64,000 bases of DNA, taken from NCBI GenBank assembly GCA_949290355.1, contig CASERN010000011.1, forward strand, positions 186,001 through 250,000. Reading direction: 5' to 3'. Source of the DNA: an uncultured bacterium. Lineage in GTDB: Bacteria > Cyanobacteriota > Vampirovibrionia > Gastranaerophilales > Gastranaerophilaceae. The translations under genes were made by a program, and so were the position numbers. The notes beneath the pieces are model-generated. The model did not search any database and was not told the DNA's origin. It was given only the letters and a program-made list of their open reading frames with translations. Shown one piece after another: positions 7,201 to 14,899 of this stretch (the stretch's first letter is position 1; each line of letters starts with the position of its first letter).

Positions 7201-9570
7201 TTATCTTTTAATTATCTTTACAAGCTGTGAATTATTTGTAAAATTTATACTTTGTTGATTAGATTCAGATTTTGTATCGATTTTCTTTTCAGTATTTTTA
7301 GGAGCTACTTCATATGATTTAATTGAACGTTTACCTGTTAATCGTTTCATAAAGTTATAATATTTTTTTGTAAACCCTGTTGCTTTATCTTGTTTTTCTT
7401 CAATCGCAAGCAGTTGTTCTCTTGTATGAGTACCTACAGGAACTCCAACAGATTTTCTTGTTAACCATTCCCCAAGTGTTGTGTTGGTTGCTGTAATCCA
7501 GCTCATACCGAATAGTGAACTATTATATTGTCTGCTGAATGTACTGTTGAACAGGTCAATTAATAATGTTTGATAGAATAATCTTGACATTTCCTGTACA
7601 AATCTTTCATTAAATTTAGCCTTTGCACCATCTACATCATTTCCGTTTGACTTTAACATAACCATATTATAGTTATCTGTCATTAGGAACCATAATGTTG
7701 CTGCTGTAGATGCGGTCTTAGCTAAGTTTGATAATTCACTGTTTGGTACATTTGACATTGTATCAATATTGAATGCTTTCAAAATATTGTCGCTAACATA
7801 ATCTCTAAATGCTTTTTTGCTGATTTCCCCTTTTGAATATTTTTCGGCTTCTCGTCCAATATTCTCAACACTTCTTGCTAATGCTGATATTGGATTTGAT
7901 GCTTTCGATTTTGAAAGTTTATTACCTTTTTTAGAAAATAAAGCTTGTACTACATCATTTACAGCTTTATAAGGCATTGAACCGTATTTCCAGATAAATC
8001 TAAATGGAGCGAGTACAAAATCAATACTATTTTTAGCAAATTTTTTCTCTTTAGTTCCGAGATTGATTGAACCATCAGCATTAACAGCTTTAGAAGCTAT
8101 TTGTCTATATTGATTTGCTAGTTCGGTAAAACCGTTTTCTTCCAAAACTTTAGTTATGTTATCGAATTTATTTTTAGAAATTGAGAAATCTTTTATTTCT
8201 GTCGCATTCTTATAAGCGTTTATGAAGTATCCTGAAAATTTATTCCAAGTATTATCAATAGTTTTAATTTTTCTTAAACCTTTAATAGCAAATCCACCGC
8301 CAATTATTACACCAAGAGCTTTCATTAAAGTGTTGAAAGAAAGTATAGGTTTTTGGGTTTTGTCTGTTTCAGTTTCGCTTTTATCTGAAGCTTTGAAGGT
8401 TAATTCAGGTTTTATCTTAGCTTCAGGAGCGTGATTTTTTTCATTTTCTTCTCGAGCTTTCTCAGGAGTTAATCTAGTAATATGTTTTCCGTTAATGATA
8501 CGTGAGAAAGCTTCTGTTGTCAGGGTTGTTATTGCTGTCATGAGCATTATACCCATTTTTGAGTTGTTAATATATTTATTTAATGCTCCAAGTGTAACAA
8601 GTGTTATGTATGCATTAAAACCTATTCTTGCAACTTCTTGATTAAATCTTACTTTTTGTTCATGAGAAGCAGCTTTTTTATCATCATCCATCATTCTTGA
8701 TAGGTTATAAGCATCATTTGCTAAAAATATTGCAGGTGGAAGACCTGATACAATTCTGTTGAGAGATCTTTCATGTTTTGTATCATAATTGCCAGTTTTG
8801 GGGTCAAACATTTTTACTGATTGTTGGAATATTTTTGCTGATATTTCAGAATCAGACTTCCCTTTTAGATTATTCATTGTTTCAAATAATCCGCGTAAAG
8901 AATTAACTTTAGCATCAACTTTTGATCGTTGTCTTATTGATTTAAAAAATGGTTGTTGCAGTGTTTTATCTGCCCAACCTCTAAGAGGTTTTATTTTTCT
9001 CGCAATTGTTACAGTTCCATTTAAGATATCTGCAGGAAGAATTTTGACAGGATATATTAATCCGTCCCAAATTAGTTGCGGAATAGTTTTTTTATTGAAA
9101 GTGATTTTATCTCCATCAATTTTAACCATTTTTTGAGTAAGTTCAGAATCTTTTACACTTTCGAATAATTCTTGACCGATAGATGATTGAATTTTTTCTC
9201 CATTTTTACCGTTTTTCTCTATTCCTGTGTATTTTTTTGCAAATTGCAAGAATTCATTAATACTGTATTCTCCAGCTTTTTTGTAGCTTGGAGCAAATCT
9301 TAGAGCTAATCCGGTAGCAACTAAAGCTCCTACAGTATAAAGAAGTGGTTTTATTTTGTCTTCTTTTTGAGGTTGTTTTTTATCCCCATTAAAAGAAAGA
9401 CCTTTAAAAGATAAATCGTTTGAAATACTTTTTAAAGGTCTCTCGTTTATTAAATTTTTTGAAGACATGAACTCGGAAGAAAGAGGAACATGTTTTGGAG
9501 ATAAATCTCCTGTAGACTTCTGTCGCTGTTTAATCGCACTGTACGATAATCTTTCTACTAACATTTTCAT
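7201..9570 (-). CDS. Large membrane-associated protein of unknown function (789 residues)
   Basis: I recognise no family. The N-terminal 60 residues are polar and include LSFKGLSFNG. Hydrophobic segments follow at roughly residues 77-96, 310-330, 340-358, 412-432 and 630-650, with long basic helical stretches between them, including LVTLGALNKYI and LMKALGVIIGGGFAIKGL. The C-terminal tail is polar. GGGAAGGAA stands directly before ATG-AAA-ATG, so the start may be 9570 or 9564. The small interrupted gene at 6772-7197 begins 4 bases beyond its stop, so the two were probably co-transcribed. Codon use looks like that of its neighbours. Confidence 0.7.
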   Translation of the reverse strand: MKMLVERLSYSAIKQRQKSTGDLSPKHVPLSSEFMSSKNLINERPLKSISNDLSFKGLSFNGDKKQPQKEDKIKPLLYTVGALVATGLALRFAPSYKKAGEYSINEFLQFAKKYTGIEKNGKNGEKIQSSIGQELFESVKDSELTQKMVKIDGDKITFNKKTIPQLIWDGLIYPVKILPADILNGTVTIARKIKPLRGWADKTLQQPFFKSIRQRSKVDAKVNSLRGLFETMNNLKGKSDSEISAKIFQQSVKMFDPKTGNYDTKHERSLNRIVSGLPPAIFLANDAYNLSRMMDDDKKAASHEQKVRFNQEVARIGFNAYITLVTLGALNKYINNSKMGIMLMTAITTLTTEAFSRIINGKHITRLTPEKAREENEKNHAPEAKIKPELTFKASDKSETETDKTQKPILSFNTLMKALGVIIGGGFAIKGLRKIKTIDNTWNKFSGYFINAYKNATEIKDFSISKNKFDNITKVLEENGFTELANQYRQIASKAVNADGSINLGTKEKKFAKNSIDFVLAPFRFIWKYGSMPYKAVNDVVQALFSKKGNKLSKSKASNPISALARSVENIGREAEKYSKGEISKKAFRDYVSDNILKAFNIDTMSNVPNSELSNLAKTASTAATLWFLMTDNYNMVMLKSNGNDVDGAKAKFNERFVQEMSRLFYQTLLIDLFNSTFSRQYNSSLFGMSWITATNTTLGEWLTRKSVGVPVGTHTREQLLAIEEKQDKATGFTKKYYNFMKRLTGKRSIKSYEVAPKNTEKKIDTKSESNQQSINFTNNSQLVKIIKR

Positions 9571-9622
9571 TTCCTTCCCGTCATGTATTCTTAATCGAAA
9601 ATGTTTTTAGCACAAGTGTATG

Positions 9623-9641
9623 ACTGTAAAAAATTTACAGT
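9623..9641. repeat. Short perfect palindrome upstream of the 789-residue gene
   Basis: ACTGTAAA and TTTACAGT face each other across three bases. There is no T run, so this is not a good terminator for the purine phosphorylase gene; it could be an operator for the minus-strand gene starting at 9570. Speculative. Confidence 0.3.
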
Positions 9642-9654
9642 ATTTAACAAATAG

Positions 9655-10455
9655 CTACAATTCTTGTATAATCTTTAAAAGCAAGGATTTGAATTTTACT
9701 TTTGCCTTGTTGGCTGCTTCAATTACTTCTTCATGGGTTAATTCTCCGCTTGTTTCTGAACTGGCAGTATTTGTAATGCAGCTTATTCCTAAAACATTCA
9801 ATTTACAGTAATTTGCAACTATTGCTTCAGGGACTGTCGACATTCCTACAGCATCTCCTCCAAGTTTCCTAATCATTTTTATTTCAGCCGGAGTTTCATA
9901 AGATGGTCCTGAATTTGCCCAATATACACCTTTTTGAATATCAAGTCCCAGATTATTGGCACATTTTTCTGCTAGTTGAATTAATTGCTTTTTATATATT
10001 TCGGTCATATCAGGGAATCTTTCTCCCAGACTATTATCGTTTAAACCGATTAAAGGATTTGTTCCCATATTATTTATGTGGTCTTTTATAATCATTAAAT
10101 CAGCAGGTTTGTATGATTCATTTACTGCCCCTGCAGCATTTGTGAGGATTAGAGTTTTTACTCCTAATAACTTCATAATTTTTACGGGGTATGTTATTTC
10201 TTGCATTGAATGACCTTCGTAAAAATGGTTTCGTCCTTGCATCATAATGACATTTTTGTTATTAATTTTTGCAAAGACCAATCTGCCTTTATGTCCTTGT
10301 ACTGTTGATTTTATAAAATTCGGAATATCATTATAACTAATAGCATAATCGCAAAACTCATCTGCTATTTCTCCAAGACCTGAACCTAATATAATGCCTA
10401 TTTCCGGTTTAAAAAAGTTAGTTTTTGTATTAATAAAATCAATTGTATTTTGCAT
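9655..10455 (-). CDS. Purine nucleoside phosphorylase
   Basis: This enzyme splits purine (deoxy)nucleosides with phosphate to free base and (deoxy)ribose 1-phosphate, in salvage. The 266-residue product has the trimeric PNP signatures: GIILGSGLGEIAD near the N-terminus (phosphate loop), QGRNHFYEGH, TNAAGAVN, the purine-site segment YETPAEIKMI, and GMSTVPEAIVA. The ATG at 10455 is preceded by AGGGG at a good spacing; an in-frame ATG at 10491 lies inside a terminator and is unlikely. A uracil phosphoribosyltransferase gene lies 1 kb away, so two salvage genes are close but on opposite strands. Confidence 0.93.
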   Translation of the reverse strand: MQNTIDFINTKTNFFKPEIGIILGSGLGEIADEFCDYAISYNDIPNFIKSTVQGHKGRLVFAKINNKNVIMMQGRNHFYEGHSMQEITYPVKIMKLLGVKTLILTNAAGAVNESYKPADLMIIKDHINNMGTNPLIGLNDNSLGERFPDMTEIYKKQLIQLAEKCANNLGLDIQKGVYWANSGPSYETPAEIKMIRKLGGDAVGMSTVPEAIVANYCKLNVLGISCITNTASSETSGELTHEEVIEAANKAKVKFKSLLLKIIQEL

Positions 10456-10486
10456 ATAGTCTACCCCTAAAAAATAAACACAAAAA

Positions 10487-10515
10487 TGCACAAGATGTTA
10501 GATTTATCTTGTGCA
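10487..10515 (-). terminator. Terminator between the omega-like gene and the PNP gene
   Basis: A 10-base-pair stem (TGCACAAGAT with ATCTTGTGCA, loop of 9) is followed on the minus strand by a T-rich tract. It lies 12 bases after the 10528-10770 stop and separates that gene from the purine phosphorylase gene. Confidence 0.75.
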
Positions 10516-10527
10516 TTTATTAAACTC

Positions 10528-10770
10528 TTAACCTACAAGTCTGTCATCGTCAGCTTCTGCTGCTTTGACCATAATTGCATGTTCCACTGGATTTTCTTTT
10601 TTATATGTAGTATCAAAATTTTCTTCAAAATTAAAATCGTCATGAGCTTTTTTAGCTTGATTTTCATCAACAAGTTTTTTTGCAAGTTCTGCAATCTCAT
10701 ATACAAGTTGATATCTGTTATCAGTGTTTTCGTTTAAATCCCACGCAATTCTAATTATTTGATCCATCAT
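10528..10770 (-). CDS. rpoZ: Probable RNA polymerase omega subunit, divergent
   Basis: Omega helps assemble and stabilise RNA polymerase through the beta-prime subunit. The 80-residue product has its outline: an early helix (DQIIRIAWDLNEN), then NRYQLVYEIAELAKKL at the position of the family's NRFxLVxxAAxRAR, and later NPVEHAIMVKAAEADD where omega has KPxxxALxEIAxG. The usual basic residues of the AAxRARQ stretch are only partly kept, so this is a divergent member by pattern. GAGG precedes the ATG by 9 bases. The gene is single and ends in a strong hairpin. Confidence 0.6.
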   Translation of the reverse strand: MMDQIIRIAWDLNENTDNRYQLVYEIAELAKKLVDENQAKKAHDDFNFEENFDTTYKKENPVEHAIMVKAAEADDDRLVG

Positions 10771-10860
10771 AAGTTAAAACCTCACTTTTTGTTTAAATTA
10801 TATATCTATACTATAATACAAAAAAAATTTTGGCAAGTGGCAAAATTTTCTGTATTGTTG

Positions 10861-10872
10861 TATAATCAAGCT
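10861..10872 (+). promoter_or_regulatory. TATAAT box 6 bases before the MCE start codon
   Basis: TATAAT occupies 10861-10866 and the ATG begins at 10873; there is no Shine-Dalgarno site. GTGGCA lies 18 bases further upstream as a possible -35. Transcription would start at about the ATG, which implies a leaderless message. Confidence 0.45.
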
Positions 10873-11505
10873 ATGAAAATTTTTGATGGCATACATAAAT
10901 ATATTCTTATAGAAGCTATGGTATGGTTTTTTATATTATGTATTGCCGTTGCTTGTATTAAAATACATAATTACAACAATGAAAAAAAACTTGTAACATA
11001 TCAGATATTTATGCCGGATGTTGATGGCTTGATAGTCGGTTCTCCTGTAAAATTTATCGGAGTGCAGGTTGGTTATATTGAAAAGGTAAAAATTGTTGGG
11101 AATGATGTATATTTAAAAATAGTAATAACTGCAAAAGATGTAGAATTACCTAAAGGTTCTGTTGCAACAGTTGAATTTAACGGTATGGGCGGCTCAAAAT
11201 CTCTTGAGGTATATCCGCCGACAAAAGAGAGTCTTGCAGCTAATAAGTTGATTGTTGTTCAAAATCCTAAAAGGCTTCATGATTCTTTAGGGCTTTTAAA
11301 TGATATGTTTGATAAAATAGGTTCAATTTCGAGTCGTTTGTCATTTTTTGCTAAAGAAACTGGCGGTGCTGATTTGACTAAAGGTATTGAAACAGTTGAA
11401 ATTCAAAGGAATATAAGTGCTTTTGACAGATTAATGAAAGAGTTTTCTGATATAAGAAATGAAGGAGTTAAACATGGACAAGACGAAAGTGAGAATAATC
11501 AATAA
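10873..11505 (+). CDS. MCE/MlaD-family lipid-binding protein (210 residues)
   Basis: One N-terminal membrane helix (about residues 13-30) is followed by a single MCE domain: YQIFMPDVDGLIVGSPVKFI, GVQVGYIEKVKI, then VATVEFNGMGGSKSLEVYPP. MlaD-type proteins form hexameric rings in the periplasm that carry phospholipids between membranes. The C-terminal part is short and helical. No permease (MlaE) or ATPase (MlaF) gene is adjacent; instead its end overlaps the uracil phosphoribosyltransferase gene by 32 bases. The ATG at 10873 gives a proper anchor; longer frames upstream would run through the promoter. Confidence 0.85.
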   Translation: MKIFDGIHKYILIEAMVWFFILCIAVACIKIHNYNNEKKLVTYQIFMPDVDGLIVGSPVKFIGVQVGYIEKVKIVGNDVYLKIVITAKDVELPKGSVATVEFNGMGGSKSLEVYPPTKESLAANKLIVVQNPKRLHDSLGLLNDMFDKIGSISSRLSFFAKETGGADLTKGIETVEIQRNISAFDRLMKEFSDIRNEGVKHGQDESENNQ

Positions 11506-12124
11506 TCCTGTTGTTTTATTAAACTTATGTACAATGAGGGATAAAAATACTGATAGCCAAGGGGTTAGGATTGCGACAAGAAAGATTACCAGATGTCTTT
11601 TATATGAAGCAGCAAAAAATCTTCCTCTTGTAGATACTGAAATTACAACTCCTTTAATAACCTTTACGACAAAAACAGTAGATCCTGATATAAATTTAAT
11701 TATATCTCCAATATTAAGAGCAGGATTGATTTTTACTGATGAAGCTATTGATATTCTTCCTCAAGCTTGCATAAGACATATAGGAATGTATAGAGATGAA
11801 AAAACTCTTAAACCTATTTGGTATTATAATAAGGTTCCTATGGAAGCTCCAAATCCTGAAAAATTTTATATATATATTACAGATCCGATGTTAGCTACAG
11901 GAAATTCCCTTTTGGAAGCGATAAAATTATATGCAGATAAAGGTATTCCAATAGAAAATATAAAATGTATTTGTATAATAGCTGCTCCTCAAGGTATTGA
12001 AAATATCCAAAAACATTATCCGGATATTGAAATAATTACAGCAGCTGTGGATGATCATTTGAATGAAAAAGGTTACATTGTCCCAGGAATGGGGGACGCC
12101 GGCGATAGAATATTTAACACATAA
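11474..12124 (+). CDS. upp: Uracil phosphoribosyltransferase
   Basis: The enzyme makes UMP from uracil and PRPP. The 216-residue product has ILRAGLIFTDEAIDILP and the PRPP loop YITDPMLATGNSLLEAI, followed by the uracil-binding VDDHLNEKGYIVPGMGDAGDRI, all diagnostic. Start chosen at 11474, where AAGGAG stands 6 bases upstream; the earlier in-frame ATG at 11459 lies on that site. It overlaps the end of the MCE gene, so expression is probably coupled despite unrelated functions. Confidence 0.96.
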   Translation: MDKTKVRIINNPVVLLNLCTMRDKNTDSQGVRIATRKITRCLLYEAAKNLPLVDTEITTPLITFTTKTVDPDINLIISPILRAGLIFTDEAIDILPQACIRHIGMYRDEKTLKPIWYYNKVPMEAPNPEKFYIYITDPMLATGNSLLEAIKLYADKGIPIENIKCICIIAAPQGIENIQKHYPDIEIITAAVDDHLNEKGYIVPGMGDAGDRIFNT

Positions 12125-12132
12125 AAAATAAA

Positions 12133-12885
12133 TTATTGATTATTCTTTTTTACAAGTTCTAATAGCTGAAGCATTTTGCGTTTTAGTTTAATGTTTTCAT
12201 CTTTTAATGCAGAAATTTGTTCTTCATATTTTTGATTTTCGTTTGTGAATGTTGTTTCTGATTTTGGAACAGTAGTATAGTCAAGTATAAACCTTTTTTT
12301 AGCTTCTTCTTTGAGGATAAAAAGAGATTTTAAATTTTCTTCTTTTACATATCCAAGAGAAATGAGAATTTCTCCGAATCTTGCAGTGTTTCCGTTTTGG
12401 TTTGCTTCCTTGTAGGAAATTATAGCTTGTTGCAATTGATCAACAGTTAGTTCACCTTTTTGTTTAAAATATTCGCCAGTTCTAAATTTCCCTGCGATAA
12501 ACCCTGCCATTGCATGTATTTCTTTAGACTCAGGAATTTTAATAAAATTCTGTTCTAAACAAAGTTCATAATATTTAGCAACTTCTTCCATTGAAAGAAA
12601 AGTGTTTACAGATATCTCTAAAATTGAGTATCCATTTGCGCAGCTTTGTAAAAAGTTATATATATTATTATCAAGACCGCATTTTCTTTCTGTTAGTTCT
12701 GTTTTTCCTTTAAAAGTTAATGTTGGTATAAATGTTGAAAATATATCATCTTTATGAGAGCGCAAAAAATCTTCACAAGCATTTGCTTGCATTTCATCCA
12801 TCAATTTAAGGTACATAACCTGTTTAATCCAAAGTGGGACATTGAAAACTTTGTCTAAAAATAGATTAAAGATATTTTGTTTCAC
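12133..12885 (-). CDS. Protein with an MshEN-like domain and C-terminal coiled coil (250 residues)
   Basis: The first 120 residues are helical and of unknown type. Residues about 140-190 (GELTVDQLQQAI, then ARFGEILISLGYVKEENLKSLF) match the repeated motif of the GspE/MshE N-terminal domain, which in type II secretion and pilus ATPases binds partner proteins or c-di-GMP. A coiled coil (YEEQISALKDENIKLKRKMLQLLELV) closes the protein. No ATPase domain is present. It may be an adaptor for the type IV pilus machinery encoded elsewhere in the window; that is inference. Convergent with upp, 8 bases apart. Confidence 0.6.
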   Translation of the reverse strand: MKQNIFNLFLDKVFNVPLWIKQVMYLKLMDEMQANACEDFLRSHKDDIFSTFIPTLTFKGKTELTERKCGLDNNIYNFLQSCANGYSILEISVNTFLSMEEVAKYYELCLEQNFIKIPESKEIHAMAGFIAGKFRTGEYFKQKGELTVDQLQQAIISYKEANQNGNTARFGEILISLGYVKEENLKSLFILKEEAKKRFILDYTTVPKSETTFTNENQKYEEQISALKDENIKLKRKMLQLLELVKKNNQ

Positions 12886-13068
12886 ATTGACCTCTCAAGA
12901 ATGTGCGCTAATTATAATTATAACATAGATGTTTGATTAATTCAACCTTTTTATAATTTTATAATCGCTTAGTTTTATTGCCGAAAAGGAGCATAAAAAT
13001 ATTCTTCTTTCTGCTATTGATTTATAAGATTAAAAATTGTATTATTAATACTATTGAATAGGAGATTA

Positions 13069-14271
13069 ATGAGTATGGAAAAAGAAACAAAGAAAAAAAT
13101 AACTATTTCAGCTATTGCAATTATTGGGATTATAACGACAATAAAGCTGGCAATTATATATTACAATGCAAATTTTAATCCATATGCGCTTTCAAGTTTT
13201 TGTTCTGTCAACGATTTTATAGATTGTGATGGAGTTGCAAAAACAGTGGAATCACAGTTCTTTGGAATTCCTCTTGCATATTGGGGATTGTTTTTTTATA
13301 CTTTTATATTTTGGATGCTTTTTGCAGACAAATTGAAAAATTTTAAACTTTTTAAATTTATGGAAGTATTTAAAAATCCTTTTGATTATATTGCATCATT
13401 AGGCTTATTTGCTTTTATAATATCTATGACCCTTTTGTGTGTAAGTTTATTCGATATAAAAAAATTATGTGTACTTTGTGCTTTTACATACATTTTAAAT
13501 CTTCTAATTGGTTGCGTAGCGACAGATTTCAAAAACGGTGGATTTATAAAGTCTATTAAACAGAGTTTTTTAGATTTTATGGATGCTATAAAAATAAAAA
13601 AATATTTAATAGCATTTATAATTGTTGCACTTGTAGCTGTTGGTTTTTTGACATACACAGGTGTAACTTATAAATTTACTCCACAGGTAAAAAAACAGAT
13701 AGAATTAAAAGAATTTGTAGGAGCTAAGAAAAATAAATATGCAGTTACCGGAAATATCTTGGGTGATGTAAATGCAAAAATAATTGTATATACATTTTCT
13801 GATTATCAATGTCCTATATGTCCTGCTCATAATATTATGATGCATAAACTTGCAAAAGAAATGAAAGGAATAAAAGTTGTTCATAAAAACTTGCCTTTAG
13901 ATATGGATTGTAACCCATATTTGCAAGCTCCTTTCCATGAAGGTTCTTGTATAGATGCAAAATATGCAATAGCTGCCGAAAAACAAGGTAAATTCTGGGA
14001 AATGAATAATCTTTTATTCGAGAAAAAACCTCAAACAGAGCAAGCAATAATAGATTTGGCGAGTGATATGGGGTTTGATATTGATAAATTACAAAAGGAT
14101 GCAAATAGCCTTGAGACTTCTAAGGAAATAAAAGAACAAATCGATTTTGCATATAATAAAGGATTAAACGGTACTCCTGCAACTATGATTAACAATGAGG
14201 CTGAAGTTGGAATGAAAACATACAAAGAGTATAAGGATTGGGTGAAGAAACTTGGAGCAGAAGAAAGATAA
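13069..14271 (+). CDS. VKOR-DsbA fusion, disulfide-forming enzyme (400 residues)
   Basis: The N-terminal half is a vitamin K epoxide reductase-like membrane domain: the pair in SSFCSVNDFIDCDGVAKT, the FGIPLAYWGLFFY helix, and the quinone-side LCVLC pair (about C134 and C137). After a fifth helix comes a thioredoxin-fold domain with the CPIC active site (about C248-C251) and GTPATMINN carrying the cis-proline. Such fusions oxidise periplasmic proteins and pass electrons to quinones, replacing separate DsbA and DsbB; they are well known in cyanobacteria. AGGAG at 13060-13064 serves the ATG at 13069 or the one at 13075. It overlaps queH by 20 bases. Confidence 0.9.
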   Translation: MSMEKETKKKITISAIAIIGIITTIKLAIIYYNANFNPYALSSFCSVNDFIDCDGVAKTVESQFFGIPLAYWGLFFYTFIFWMLFADKLKNFKLFKFMEVFKNPFDYIASLGLFAFIISMTLLCVSLFDIKKLCVLCAFTYILNLLIGCVATDFKNGGFIKSIKQSFLDFMDAIKIKKYLIAFIIVALVAVGFLTYTGVTYKFTPQVKKQIELKEFVGAKKNKYAVTGNILGDVNAKIIVYTFSDYQCPICPAHNIMMHKLAKEMKGIKVVHKNLPLDMDCNPYLQAPFHEGSCIDAKYAIAAEKQGKFWEMNNLLFEKKPQTEQAIIDLASDMGFDIDKLQKDANSLETSKEIKEQIDFAYNKGLNGTPATMINNEAEVGMKTYKEYKDWVKKLGAEER

Positions 14272-14797
14272 AATAGTTATTCATACTTGCTGTGCGATAT
14301 GTTCTGGATATCCCATATCTTATTTAAAAGATATGGGATATGAGGTTATTTCGTATTTTTGTAACCCAAATATTTATCCTGTTGAAGAATATGAAAAAAG
14401 GCTTCAGGCTGAAAGAATTTTATGCAAAAGTCTAGGATGTGAATTGGTTGAAGCAGAATATAATCCAAATGAATATTATGAAGCTGTAAAAGGTTTAGAG
14501 GAAGAACCTGAAAAGGGTGCAAGATGTGATAAATGTTTTGAATTAAGACTTAATAAAACTGCTGATTTTGCAAAATCAATTGGAGTAGATATTTTTACTA
14601 CTTCAATTGTAATAAGTCCGCATAAAAATTTTGCAAAATTAACAAAGATAGGAGAAGAAGTTGCCAAAAATAAAGGGATAAATTATTTGGCGATTGATTT
14701 TAAGAAAAAAGACGGATTTTTAAAGACCAATAGAATATCCAAAGAGTTGAATTTATACAGACAAAATTATTGTGGCTGCAAATTTGCAATGAGATAA
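14252..14797 (+). CDS. queH: Epoxyqueuosine reductase QueH
   Basis: QueH performs the last step of queuosine synthesis in tRNA with an iron-sulfur centre, replacing cobalamin-dependent QueG. The 181-residue product has the family cysteines: HTCCAICSGYP at the start, GARCDKCFELRL in the middle and NYCGCKFAMR at the end, plus FTTSIVISPHKN. The best start is a TTG at 14252, inside the end of the VKOR-DsbA gene, so translation is probably coupled. A perfect 14-base-pair inverted repeat lies in the coding sequence just after the first cysteines. Confidence 0.92.
   Translation: MEQKKDKIVIHTCCAICSGYPISYLKDMGYEVISYFCNPNIYPVEEYEKRLQAERILCKSLGCELVEAEYNPNEYYEAVKGLEEEPEKGARCDKCFELRLNKTADFAKSIGVDIFTTSIVISPHKNFAKLTKIGEEVAKNKGINYLAIDFKKKDGFLKTNRISKELNLYRQNYCGCKFAMR
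14308..14341 (+). repeat. Perfect 14-bp inverted repeat inside queH
   Basis: ATATCCCATATCTT (14308-14321) and AAGATATGGGATAT (14328-14341) are exact complements around a 6-base loop, in codons about 19-30 of queH. In RNA this is a stable hairpin; in DNA it is a palindromic site. No T run follows. Confidence 0.8.
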
Positions 14798-14899
14798 ATC
14801 ATATATTTACACTATGATTAATATAAAAAATGTTATATAATAGAATAAAAACTTGATTAATTGAAAATTTTTATTAAAACATAAAAAAAGGATGTATTT

